A stretch of DNA of 64,000 nt, taken from NCBI GenBank assembly GCA_047967505.1, contig CM106538.1; one strand, written 5' to 3'. The notes beneath the pieces are model-generated. The model saw nothing but the letters and a program-made list of their open reading frames with translations. It was not told where the DNA came from and did not search any database. Source of the stretch: Dipteris shenzhenensis (lineage: Eukaryota; Polypodiophyta; Polypodiopsida; Gleicheniales). This document shows positions 45,476-57,727 of this stretch, one piece after another. The number at the start of each line of letters is the position of its first letter. Positions within the stretch are counted from its first letter, which is position 1. The position numbers and the translations under genes were made by a program.

Positions 45476-46699
45476 AATTTACGAGAGTTAGATAAAGTGC
45501 ATGCAATATGTAGTAAAACAAATAGAACAATAGATTAAATGAGAAGAAGTAGACTTACCATGGTTGCCTCGAATGCCAACCGTTTGCCTGCACCAAAGTG
45601 CGAAGTACCTATGGAGTCCAGCCATCTCCTCGCAACCCTCCTCTAACCCTTGAATATTTTGAGATGGTCCCTGTTCCGCTTCTTGAAAAACTTCCAATTA
45701 GCTTTGTCTACCCAGCTGGGTTTAGCCTTCCCCTTTGCAATGGAAGTACCCAAGGTTGACCTACGATGCTTCAAGACCAAACCCATGCACTCTCACATGT
45801 AATTCTCATTGAACTACCAATTTGGGGGGTTAGGGTATTTTCTTTTCAATTCATCGATGACTGCCTGCTTCTTTTGGTCATCTTGGTACTGCCAGTCAGT
45901 AGTTATGCTGCTCTTGAAGTAGTGGCTCATCAACTGCCTCATGGTGGCCATCACTGTTGCACCCTTTTTTATCTTCTATTATCTCTCTAGTAGCCGTGAT
46001 TTGATAGGACAGGTCCTCGATCGGGTAAGGAGGACTCATGACATCATATAGGAGGAAGATGGAGATCACAATATTAAGGAAGAAGATGATGATAATCAAG
46101 AATCACCACACTTTATTGAAGAAGATGATCAAGTACTCTTAGGTGAACATATGATGCTAGAGTATGATGATGATATAGGGGATCAACTCGGTATAGAGTT
46201 AGAGATAGACTTGTTTGGCACGTTAGACTTGGCTCTGAAACTATTGATGTAAATGCTCTTCATTGATTTTTTTCATCTCAAACTTAGACATGAATATATG
46301 AGCTTCAAAGGCTTGATGTATATGCTCTTGTACTTTTATTCTCTCAAAGGCTCAAACATATATGAAAAGGAAAAAAAAATTGTCATTGGGAAAAGCTATC
46401 TTTTAAGGTCGGTATGGGAGAAAACACTCTCTATAAAACATCGCTATAGGAAACTATCTCAGTGTCGCTATATAGCGACCATTCACAAGTCTAATAAGTG
46501 TCGCTATATAGTGACCATTTACAAGTCTAATAAGTGTCACTATATATAGTGATGCTCTTTAAACGTCGCGATATAGCGATGTTTGCCTAAAGTCGCTATA
46601 TAGCAATACTTAACAAATCCCGATTTGGTTATCAGATGATTAGCATGCATGCTAAACGTCAGTGCTTAAGAATCAGAATAGGGCCCGTGTGTAGTAGTG
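45476..46699 (+). mobile_element. deletion derivative of the A family (element D)
   Basis: 45476-46020 matches element A 19730-20290 (TNPA intron and exon on minus; peptide EIIEDKK, DLSYQIT). At about 46040 it jumps directly to A's TNP2 acidic tail (matching 28257-28445). It then continues through the subterminal TCGCTATATAGCGA array (46440-46615) to the terminus GTGTGTAGTAGTG at 46699. The left end is absent. It is non-autonomous. Confidence 0.85.
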
Positions 46700-49600
46700 T
46701 ATTGGTGGTGATAATGGAGAAGTTGTAGAAGGTGGTGGAGATGATAGAGTTAAAGGAGAAGGTTATGGAGTCATGTTGGTGATAGTGAGAGTAGTGTCTT
46801 TTTTCTTTGTATGTAAAGAATCATCCTATTACTAAAAGAAGAAAATAGTCATACCAATGCATATAATAAACAGTCTCAAATATGGCTCAAACTACAAAAA
46901 GAATCGAAGAGCAAAGTTGGAAGAATTTACAAGAGATAAGATCTTACAAGTAGAAAAAACACTTTCAAATGGGAAATCCCCATGCTCCACCTTCAAATCT
47001 CATAGAGATAACATCATGCTAGCATTGAACACTTTCCTTGTTGTCTCTCTTGCAAATCTAGCTAAGAATTACTTATGATAATCTACTTTTTAAATATGGA
47101 ATGTGCTCTCTAGACTTTGAAACTGATGATACCTTTAACTTCCCATACTCGTGCCATTCATGACAATTATTATGAGAATCAAGTCTAGATATGTAGATCA
47201 TACCATTAGTTTACATAATAAACAATAATTTCTAGCTAGTAGTTTCTCTCTATCCTTCACGTGCCATTACCAGTCTCCATGGTTAAAGTCTCTTTTAAAT
47301 CATCAATTATGACTTGGTTCATGTTGTTAGCCATATCTATTGCACTATAATGTGGAAACAACGATGTGGGTCTCGGAAAGCATGCAAAGTTTGTGAGCTC
47401 AGGAGGTCCTCGCTGTCGATGCCATTATAGTGGGGATTGTTGTGAAACATGAGATGGGTAGGGCAAAATCTACCACCACATATGAGAGTAATTCTTCACT
47501 CACTCAATTGAGGCTCTTTACAGACTGCCACAAAACAATTGCTACATGAATTGTTAACACGTGCTAACAATTTCCCACTCCATAGCAACCACACAAACTT
47601 GCCAGTCTAAAACGCACTTCCTACCGTGATTTTGCCCTTACCAAGATAGAGTTTCCTCCCCTCTGTCCTGCCCACTCAGCCCCTCTCTCCCTCTCCTCTC
47701 CCTCCTCTTTTGAGAGATGTGAGCAGTTTTCTAATTTTGTTGGAGGACCATGCGCCCGGCACATTGTTCATTCATTAGGTGCTCGGTGTGTAATGGGCTG
47801 CCCGCATTGCTCAAGAGATGCTGAAATAGCTTATGTTCTCCCAAGCTAAGGACTCTTCCCAAGCCATCCATGTAGGAAGCAAGGTTTGCAATCTAGGCAT
47901 TCTATGGTGTAATGGGTTGGCCACCCGCTTTCCCATTGTTACAATGGCCGCCTAGTGACAAGCACAATTCAATTTATAAACAACTTTAGGTAGGATTCAC
48001 AAACAATTGCCCATGGCTCTGGAATATGACCGTACTTCCACATGGTAATCTTTAATAGGCCATTCCTTTTGATGTCACTAGAGAATTTAATGGGCAACCT
48101 TCCCATGCTGCCCAAGGTGCGCACATCTAAAAAAGTGGGCCATTGAACAAAGAATCCTTTATTAGCTCAAGAAACAATGTTCATAGTTCATCAAACACTA
48201 TGTAAAGCAAATAGTGCCCAATGGCTATAACGTCAGGAGGATGTGCAGACATTTGTGAATCCTACCCTGATTTGGTTTGCAAAACCCTTTCACACCTTAA
48301 CAAGGCTTGCCATGGAGCAACAACATCTCATGGGATTTTTGCGTTCACCCATGTGAGCTAGTTATCCAAGTGGTATGCCCCTCATAGATTGTCATGTGTG
48401 TGAGAGGTAGAATCTTTTTTATATGTTGCTATTCATGAGATCGTCAACACATGGCCACCTTAGTCAACCAAGTGGGTTCCCAACCTGTGGCATGAATCTC
48501 ACAAAGAAACATTTCTTGAAGCTCCGGAGGCAAATTTCAAAGTCCAAGGTTGATTATGAGGTGCACATCTGGAACAAGGTTCTAAAAATAGAGCAATCAC
48601 TTGAGTTTAGCTCAATCACTCAGAAGCTTAAGGTTCAATAGAGGTGGTCAGACACTCGATCAATAAATAAGAGTGCAAGCTGCAATGAGATAATTGTGCA
48701 TGCATACATAGTCTATTATTGTGCATGAGTGCAAGTAGAGCATGTCTACTTGTATAAAGTTTACAGGTCACAATGCCCAAGAATATACATGAGAAATCAA
48801 TATAGGATGTATTTTCTTGATTTCTCGCATTCAATTGTAAGTTGCACACAATTATCCCACACATGGAAATCTTTCATACGCTTTTGCATCTATTTGATAG
48901 CATGAACAAGTATTTACATTGACGTCTATTCCTCCCCATGAGTGCATGAGGTTCTATCACATATGAGAAGCTTGAATGAGTTAGGTTTGTACTCATGCTG
49001 AGAGAACATGAGGACAATTCCATCAATATTGCTCCCCACCCTCAGGACCATGATGTGGCCACAAGCTCCCAGGCATAGCGCTCAAGTTCAAATTGAGTGT
49101 TGATCCTTGTGCAATGAGCAACCTCACATCAACTGAGCTATAGCTCTATGGGAACCAAACAACAAGCACCCTTGTAGAGCCTACAATTTAGTGCTTCCAA
49201 AAGATCCCCCTAGAACACATCATCTCCAACTCTAAGCAAGTGAAATTTGAGCCAGCAAAACTTGACTCCCTAAGGATGGAGTTCCTCAAGAAGTAAGCAC
49301 AACCAACCAGATGCCAAGCCACTTCCCTTAGCCTTGGATGTGCTCTTACATGAAGCACTGCCCCTCTCTAAGCTAAGGCACGATTCCTACATTTTGGACA
49401 CCAAGTTTTTGTGGCCCCCACCAACCAAATTGCATCCCAAATAGAAGGGTTGATGGGGGGTTGGATGGCTAATGTGGGTATGGTATTGGGTTGGGAACGT
49501 TGGCAGATTAGGGGGTTGCTTGATTCATCCTTTCTTCCACTATCACCTTTTGCTCATTCATCAATGTGCATCCCTAAAGTGAGCTAGGAGAGAGGGGATT

Positions 49601-50689
49601 ACAACATGTTATGTATCCCCACAAACATTGGATTATATTAGGACAATCTCTAGGGACATATCTTACCTTCCTTAGCACTCCACAATGACATCTAGAGGTG
49701 CATGTAGCTAGGAGAGGTCTTGCTCATATGGGACTTCAATGCCAAGACCAACGATGTGTGTGTGTGTGTGTGTGTAAAAATAGCAAGAGATTATGTCCCC
49801 CTATACATTGATACATACATTTAAGTATTTGCATGTGGCATTTTAGTTTAGTTCATTTCTTCTTATTTCTTGTCATAAATCTGTAGAATCTTCCACTATA
49901 CAAGATTGTAAGACTGGATACATGGCTTAAGTGTACTAAATGTATGAGAATGCTTGAGGGGTAGATTTATATTTAAAGCCTCTATTGACTAGCAAGTTCG
50001 TTGCATTGTGATAACTTTCTAAATTTCTAAAGGTATGGAAGTAGATGATGAAATTAAAGTTAGATTTTCACACACACACACAACTAAATATGTGACTTAC
50101 TGCATATTCACTACTCTAGCTCTATTCATTAATTTAGTTGAATTTTTACCTACTTTTTGCCATTTTAATCATTTGATTCTTCTTGCTAAGAATCTACTTG
50201 TTGCTTATGTTTACCTATGTATGTAGTGTCCTTCCTTGTCCTTGTTGAAGATAGAAGCATGAAGAGATATATCCCTATTATATATGACTTGATGAGGGGT
50301 AGACATAGTGCTGGTGATGGGCCTACCATAGGCTTAAGTTAGCCAAATGTACGTTGGATATAAGGGCATAAGTCTTCTTGATTGCACGTCTACTTTTGGT
50401 GCTTAATTTTATAGATCTAGCCAAATTTTTAAATTGTATAAATAATATGTTGGCGAAAGTTTCCAAATATATTTATTTATTATATAAAACTTTGGCGAAT
50501 TTTCATGGACTTTATTTATAATTTTATAATCTTAAAGGCTAAACCTAGCTCTTTTTTTAATTTTAGTTTCAAATTGTGGCGAATATACTAAGCTTTTATT
50601 TTTATAAAAGCATATAAACTTTCACAAGCCATATAAAACTTTTGCTTATTAACGAAACTAACTTGAAAAAATCATCCTTGGTCCACATA
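46700..50689. other. no recognisable gene
   Basis: About 4 kb without convincing coding signal. ORFs up to 78 codons lack motifs. A (GT)n tract lies at 49757-49774. From about 50400 AT content rises toward the palindrome cluster. Confidence 0.45.
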
Positions 50690-51203
50690 CCTCGATCAAG
50701 GTATCGTGGATAGATGGCATGGGTCATGTCAAATACCACGATCGAGGTATCTGCTGGTGTCTGACATGGCAGTTGACATACCTCGATCGAGGTACCATGG
50801 CAAGTCCACATACCTCGATCGTGGTATGCTCGATCCATGACATGGCCATACATCAAATACCACGATCGAGGTATGTGGCATCCGACATGTACTACGCTGG
50901 CAGCTGATATACCTCGATCGAGGTATGCTGGGCTAATGTGTATGTGGCATGCCAAATACCACGATCGAGGTATGTGGCATCCGACATGTATTGTGCTGGA
51001 AACTGAGATACCTCGATTGAGGTATCGTGGCATGTCTATACCTCGATCGAGGTATGATGTACCGATGTGTATGTGGCATGTGAAATACCACAATCGAGGT
51101 ATATGGCATCACAAGTGGTATGCTAGACCGATGATGTATGTGGCATGTTCAATACCACGATCGAGGTACGTGGCATCCCAATACCTTGATCGTGGTATTG
51201 AAA
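50690..51203. repeat. cluster of twelve near-palindromes TACC(T/A)CGATCGAGGTA
   Basis: Copies at about 50691, 50738, 50779, 50811, 50858, 50910, 50956, 51009, 51039, 51087, 51152 and 51181. Five or so match the 16-bp perfect palindrome; the others share 'ATACCACGATCGAGGTAT', often followed by 'gtggcat'. Spacing is 28-65 bp. The cluster ends about 15 bp before a TATA box, so it sits in a promoter-like position. Open frames on both strands here result from the palindrome. Confidence 0.9.
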
Positions 51204-51216
51204 CCCTAAATTTTTG

Positions 51217-51225
51217 TATATAAAG
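51217..51225 (+). promoter_or_regulatory. TATA box downstream of the palindrome cluster
   Basis: TATATAAAG followed by 'agagggaccccctcattcttc', a typical plant or LTR core-promoter arrangement with a C/T-rich start region. Confidence 0.55.
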
Positions 51226-51259
51226 AGAGGGACCCCCTCATTCTTCAAACCTCGATCTA

Positions 51260-51890
51260 TAGGAATATCTAATTTAATTATAAAATATTTCAAAATTTAA
51301 AATGCATTTTAAAGTTTTTTAAAATTATTTTTTAATTACGTAAGTTTTTATTTAAAATGCGAAAACATATATATTTTGTTTTTTAAAATCATCTATTAAA
51401 AAAAAAGAGATAAAAGTAGTTTTTCTGTTATTTTTTGAATTAGTGATTTTTTTATTTAAATAAAAAAACGTTTAAATTTTAGTTTTTAAAATTATCTTTA
51501 AAAAAAAACTAAAATAAGAGTTTAAAGTAGCTTTTATATTATTTAAGTTAGTGAAGTTTTTATTTAAATGTCAAAACGTATATATTTTGTTTTTTAAAAT
51601 CATCTATTAAAAAAAAAAGAGATTAAAGTAGTTTTTATGTTATTTTTTAAAATAGTGAAGTTTTGAATTAAATATAAAAACGTTTAAATTTTCTTTTTAG
51701 AAATCATCTATTAAAAAAAAGAAAATAAGAGTTTAAAGTAGCTTTTATATTATTTTTCAAGTTAGTGAAGTTTTTATTTAAATGTCAAGACATATATATT
51801 TTGTTTTTTAAAATTATCTATTTCGTTTATTTTAAAAAAGAGATTAAAGTAGTTTTTATATTATTTTTCAAATTAGGGAAGTGTAAATAC
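51260..51890. repeat. AT-rich dimeric tandem repeat, about 105-bp monomer
   Basis: 'ttttttaaaatcatctattaaaaaaa' and 'gtagtttttat..tatttt' alternate with variants. 'catatatattttg'-type monomers (about 51366, 51570, 51790) alternate with 'cgtttaaatttt' monomers (about 51468, 51680). The result is a ~210-bp higher-order unit, about three copies. Confidence 0.75.
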
Positions 51891-52083
51891 CAAGACTTAT
51901 GTGATTCCATGAAACCTTGTCATGAGCTTTTGCAAAAATGCAATCAAAATTGGCTAGCTAAAAGTTTTCATTACACAAATAGATTATTAAGTCCCATTGA
52001 ATATAATATTAATTTTCATTACCCAAATAGAATATTAATTTCCATGTGTTCTCTTGTGCATGTGCCAGCAAGCGCACAGGTCC

Positions 52084-53510
52084 TGGCACCACTGTTCATA
52101 TGCAGATAGCGATTTTGAGAGCTGAGATGAGGGCACTATAGGATGCTAGGGCACCCCCTCACTTGGCTGCGAGTCTCCATTTAGTCATTGATGCTCTAGG
52201 TTGATTAGACATAGTTGAGGACATTTTGGATACCTTTCAAGCACATGTTGAGGCATAGATCGGTGGTCATGGCTTGGATTGGAGAGCCATTCGAGAGTTA
52301 TTTGAGCATGAGTCACCTCACAGGTAGGCCTTAGAGGATATGTTTTGGGATGGTCACACTGAGGCGATGCGACCACGATCAAGGCAGCCATTTTATATTT
52401 TATGTTGTAGGCACCCCGTCATAGTAGCATACATTTATCTGAGATATCTCACTGTGAATGGTGGTCGATTGCCTCACAACTGTCAGATAGCCAAGTCATT
52501 TGCCATGTAGCTATATGCCAAGTTTGTGCTTGGTCATTGGGTAGACTACCTTAGTACCTATCCAGGATCAGGAGCGGGACATGGTAGGATGGGGCGTCAG
52601 GAGTGTCAAATTGTAGGTATTCGACGTCGATGCGAAACACCAGAGCTACACACTATCCTTGCACCGGCATTGTGAGCTGTTGGAGGACGGATTAGGGGGG
52701 ATGTTCATTCAGTGGCCTCATCCTTGCACGACATGGTCTCTGCCCTATCGAGATCACTTTCGATTCCACCTCCCCCACCTCCCACATATATGGAGCCTCC
52801 CACATCTACACCACCTCCCATATCTACACCGCCTCAGCATGAGTTGGATACTTGAGACGCATGGATTGCAGAGTTGGAGGCATTGTTGGCTGAGTCTAGG
52901 GTCAAGGTTAGTTATTTTGATTATTTTAGTTCATTTTTTTGTTGAGTGTTTTGAACTGAAGTTTTTTGGTTCATTCTCACCATGTACGCGACATGTTTGC
53001 TTGGCAGGCACATCTATTGTGATAGGATATGGAGTCTCGTGTACGACAGTTGGAGGCAGATTTGGAGGAGCACAGGATACGGACACGCAGAGCCTACCAT
53101 CGAGCGGAGCACTATATTTTGTAGTTGAGACATATTAGTCATGATCCATCTCACCATAGGATCCACCCTAGTGTGGCCCTGTACCTTGCTCCTCCCCTGT
53201 AGATGTGTCGACTAGGACACCCATAGACACACCAATCATAGCTAGGCTTCCTACCGCCACTTGCGTTCTTTGCCACAAGGATTTTGACACCATAGGGTGG
53301 TTTGGACTAGGGTGCAACCACATCGCACATCTCCATTGCATGACCCGCCACATGGTGGTACGATCAGTGTGCCTTGTATGCTTTGCTGACATTGATGTGG
53401 CCACATACAGAGGACTAGGCGTGGATGATCTGTATCTTGGTCATCGTCAGGCCATTGTTCCATATGCTCCTATGGTCTTGATAGAGCACTACAAGAAGGA
53501 GGCGAGGTGA
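52084..53510 (+). pseudogene. decayed coiled-coil/RING-H2 gene, probably transposon-borne
   Basis: One frame from about 52620 reads VASSLHDMVSALSRSLSI, a PPPPPPTYMEPPTSTPPP tract, and AWIAELEALLAESRVK up to a GT donor (52908). After an AG (53007) come ESRVRQLEADLEEHRIRTRR, a coiled coil, then a stop. An open segment 53205-53510 has CVLC-X13-C-N-H-IA-H-LH-C-X10-C-LV-C, the spacing C-X2-C-X13-C-X1-H-X2-H-X2-C-X10-C-X2-C of a RING-H2 finger. RING-H2 proteins are usually E3 ubiquitin ligases. Upstream (52084-52620) coherent peptides such as LAASLHLVIDALG and VDYLSTYPGSG have single stops. Most stops are TGA/TAG explicable by C-to-T change. No transposase domain is recognised. Confidence 0.6.
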
Positions 53511-54049
53511 GAGAGGCAGAGATGGTAGCAGTGACTCGTGCAACATGCCCTCCTCTTCATCAGGATGAGGCTAGCCCATGTGATCTAGGAGATGAGGCTG
53601 GCCCATCTAATCCGGCTTTGCCTGAGGGCACACAGTGGATGGTTGGGTAGCGAGTCATACAGGAGCCATGTTAGAGGATGACTAGAGGATCATATGAGGA
53701 GTTATCAAATTCTGATTCATGATGATTGTTTAGGCTTCACACATATCTTATTTAGGGATGCACTTCTGCACGATGATGATGATGATGATGTACACATTCA
53801 TTTTGGTACTTTCATGATGTTGTTCTTACTTTTATGATGTATGAGCATTTTGGTACTTTCATGATGTTCTTCTTACTTTGTTTATCTCAATTTATAGTTT
53901 GTTCAAATCTAACATAAACATTTAAAATTAGGAGTATCGCTTTAAATTTCAAATATCTCAATTCACACATCTAATACATAAAGTATTTTAAAAATAATGC
54001 CGTGTGAAGTAATTGTAAACATTAAGCATTGAAAAGGTGTTCAAGGATA

Positions 54050-54083
<34 letters not shown>

Positions 54084-54290
54084 CTATGAACTTTATCATT
54101 TTGAATATCATATTGAATTTTGTATATATCAATGCTTGCAATTATTACACTAATATTGTCACTAATTTTTGTAAATTATAGATTAAGAAAAAAAAGTCAA
54201 TGTTTAGCATGGAATGGTGCTCATTGGTAGTAAAATGTGTTAAATATTAATACATGATTATGTACGATTGGTCCCAAATCATCCCCAATA
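53511..54290. other. no recognisable gene
   Basis: Decayed 3' flank of the RING gene, a short (GAT)n at 53777-53789, AT-rich DNA, and a (CT)n microsatellite at 54053-54080. Confidence 0.5.
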
Positions 54291-57200
54291 GATAAGTCCA
54301 CATGCGTATTTGGTTAGTTCGTGCACCATTTTTCATACGTAGTCACAAGTAGGGATTGTAAAAATATACACATTATACCTTCCACGTGGCACATGCCAAA
54401 TTAGTTGGAGACCAAATCTTGCATGGGTGCACCATTTTTCATACATAGTCGCTAGTAGGGATTGTAAAAATGTACACATTATACCTTCCACGTGGCACAT
54501 ACCAAATCCGTTGGAGACCAAATCTTGCATGGATGTAGGTCTAGGGTAGCCTAAGAGCTGTGCAAAGTTTCATGCACAACAGATAAGTCCATTGGCATAT
54601 TTGGTTAGTATGTTTGCCATTTTTTGTACGTAGTGACTAGTAGGGAGTGCATGCAAAAATGTATGCATTATACCTTCCACGTGGCACATACGAAAATCAT
54701 TGGCAACCAAATCTTGCATGGATGTATTTCTAGGGTAGCTTAAGAGCCGTGCCAAGTTTCATCCCAAACAGATAAGTCCACATGCATATTTGGTTAGTAC
54801 GTGCACCATTTTTCATATGTAGTCACTAGTAGGGAGTGCATGCAAAAATGTATGCATTATACCTTCCATGTAGCACATACCAAATCATTTGGAGAAAAAA
54901 TCTTGCATGGATGTAGGTCTAGGATAGCCTAAGAGCTGTGCAAAGTTTCATCTCCAACAGATAAGTCCACATGCATATTTGGTTAGTACGTGCACTATTT
55001 TTCATACATAGTCACTAGTAGGGATTGTAAAAATGTACGCATTATACCTTCCACGTGGCACATACCAAATCAGTTGGAGACTAAATCTTGCATGGATGTA
55101 GGTCTAGGGAGCCTAAGAGCCGCGCAAAGTTTCATCCCCAACAGATAAGTCCACATGCATATTTGGATAGTATGTGCACCATTTTTCATACGTAGTCACT
55201 AGTAGGGATTGTAAAAATGTACGCATTATACCTTCCATGTGGCACATACCAAATCAGTTTGAAACCAAATCTTGCATGGATGTAGGTATAGGGTAGCCTA
55301 AGAGCCACACAAGGTTTCATACCCAACAGATAAGTCCACATGCGTATTTGGTTAGTACGTGTGCCATTTTTCATACCTAGTCACTAGTAGGGATTGTAAA
55401 AATGTACACATTATACCTTCCACATGGCACATACCAAATGAGTTGGAGACCAAGTCTTGTGTGGATGTAGGTCTAGGGTAGCTTGAGAGCCGTGCAAAGT
55501 TTCATCCCCAACATATAAGTCCACATGCATGTTTGGTTAGTACGTGCACCATTTTTCATACGTAGTCACTACCAGGGATTGTAAAAATGTATACATTATA
55601 CCTTCCACATGGCAGATAACAAATTAGTTGGAGACCAAATCTTGCATGGATGTACGTCTAGGGTAGCCTAAGAGCTGTGCAAAGTTTCATCCCTAACAGA
55701 TAAGTCCACATGCATATTTGGTTAGTACGTGTGCCATTTTTCATACCTAGTCACTAGTAGGGATTGTAAAAATCTCGTAAAAATGTACACATTATACCTT
55801 CCACATGGCACATACCAAATGAGTTGGAGACCAAATCTTGTGTGGATGTAGGTCTAGAGTAGCTTGAGAGTCGTGCAAAGTTTCATCCCCAACAGATAAG
55901 TCCACATGCGTGTTTGGTTAGTACGTGCACCATTTTTCATACGTAGTCACTACCAGGGATTGTAAAAATGTATACATTATACCTTCCATGTGGTAGATAC
56001 CAAATTAGTTGGAGACCAAATCTTGCATGGATGTACGTCTAGGATAGCCTAAGAGCTGTGCAAAGTTTCATCCCCAACAGATAAGTCCACATGCATATTT
56101 GGTTAGTACATGTGCCATTTTTCATACGTAGTCACTAGTAGGGATTGTAAAAATGTATGCATTATACCTTCCACGTGGCATATACAAACTCAGTTAGAGA
56201 CCAAATCTTGCATGGATGTAGGTCTAGGGTAGCCTAAGAGCTGTGCAAAGTTTTATCCCCAACAGATAAGTCCACATGCGTATTTGGCTAGTACATGTGC
56301 CATTTTTCATACGTAGTCACTAGTAGGGATTGTAGAAATGTACCTTCCACGTGGCACATACCAAATCAGTTAGAGAACAAATCCTGCATGGATGTAGGTC
56401 TAGGGTAGCCTAAGAGCTGTGCAACGTTTCATCCCCAATAGATAAGTCCACATGCATATTTGGTTAGTACGTGCGCCATTTTCCATACGTAGTCACTAGT
56501 GGGGAGTGGATGTAAAAATGTACGCATTATACCTTCCGCGTGACACATACTTTGTCATTTGGAGACCAAATCTTGCATGGATGTAGGTCTAGGTAGCCTA
56601 AGAGTTGTGCAAAGTTTCATCCCCAACAGATAATTCCACATGCGTATTTGGTTAGTACATGTGCCATTTTCCATACGTAGTCACTAGTAGGGAGTGCTTG
56701 CAAAAATGTATGCATTATACCTTCCACGTGGCACATACCAAATCAGTTGGAAAACCAAATCTTGCATGGATGTAGGTCTAGGGTAGCCTAAGAGCCGTGC
56801 CAAGTTTCATCCCCAACGGATAAGTCCACATGCGTATTTGGTTAGTACGCGCGCCATTTTTTATACGTAGTCACTAGTAGGGATTGTAAAAATGTACGCA
56901 TTATACCTTCCACGTAGCACATACAAATCATTTGGAGACCAAATCTTGCATGGATGTAGGTCTAAGGAGCCTAAGAGCTGTGCAAAGTTTCATCCCCAAT
57001 AGATAAGTCCACATGCATATTTGGTTAGTACGTGCGCCATTTTCCATACGGTCACTAGTAGGGCGTGCTTGGAAAAATGTAAACATTATACCTTCCATGT
57101 GGAACATACTAAATCAGTTGGAGACCAAATCTTGCATGGATGTAGGTCTAGGGTAGCCTAAGAGCGGCGCAAAGTTTCATCCCCAACAGATAAGTCCACA

Positions 57201-57416
57201 TGTGTATTTGGTTGGTACATGTGCCATTTTCCATACGTAGTCACTAGTAGGGAGTGCTTGCAAAAATGTACGCATTATACCTTCCATGTGGCACATACCA
57301 AATCATTTGGAGAACAAATCTTGCATGGATTTAGGTCTAGGGTAGCCTAAGAGCCATGCAGAGTTTCATCCCCAATAGATAAGTCCACATGCGTATTTGG
57401 TTAGTATGTGCACAAA
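54291..57416. repeat. tandem satellite, about 185-bp unit, about 16.5 copies
   Basis: The unit starts 'gataagtccacatgc(g/a)tatttgg'. Starts are at 54291, 54592, 54771, 54960, 55144, 55329, 55514, 55699, 55895, 56080, 56265, 56441, 56629, 56819, 57002, 57189 and 57378. Spacing is mostly 183-190 bp; the first interval (301) holds a partial unit starting at 'gtgcaccatttttcatac', and outliers are 176-196. Unit landmarks are 'tagtcactagtagggattg', 'cattataccttccacgtggc' and 'ccaaatcttgcatggatgta'. Copies differ by roughly 5-12%. Units with 'gggagtgcatgc/ttgcaaaaatg' form a sub-class clustered at 54592-54960 and 56441-57378. Confidence 0.95.
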
Positions 57417-57727
57417 TTTTCTTAGTCACATTTTTGAAATGTCCTAAAGCACAAAACGCAATTACAACATTACTACTAATTAACAATTTTTTGTTTTACA
57501 AAAACAACAAATCCCATTGAGGAGACAACCGGACATCATGTATAAAATAGAATCTAATACAATGATGTGTATGTATAAAACCATCATAGTGAAATACAAA
57601 GTATGAGTCCATGAAAATTACAATGGTACAGTCACACAGTGAGCCTATACATATCGATTACAAAAATATGTAATCAACTAGTGATACCTAATAAAAATCT
57701 ATCTGATCAACTAATGATCCCAAAACT
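57417..57727. other. no gene; flank of the satellite
   Basis: AT-rich sequence between the satellite and the transposase-like gene. No motif seen. Confidence 0.4.

Noticed and set aside
50602-51223. A 163-codon minus ORF and a 128-codon plus ORF with repeated YLDRG / IPRSRY units
   Set aside because: Both strands are open because the underlying 16-bp unit is palindromic; they are not independent coding evidence.
54333-55374. Short ORFs with repeated QDLV..FGMCHVEGIM peptides
   Set aside because: Shadows of the 185-bp satellite units.
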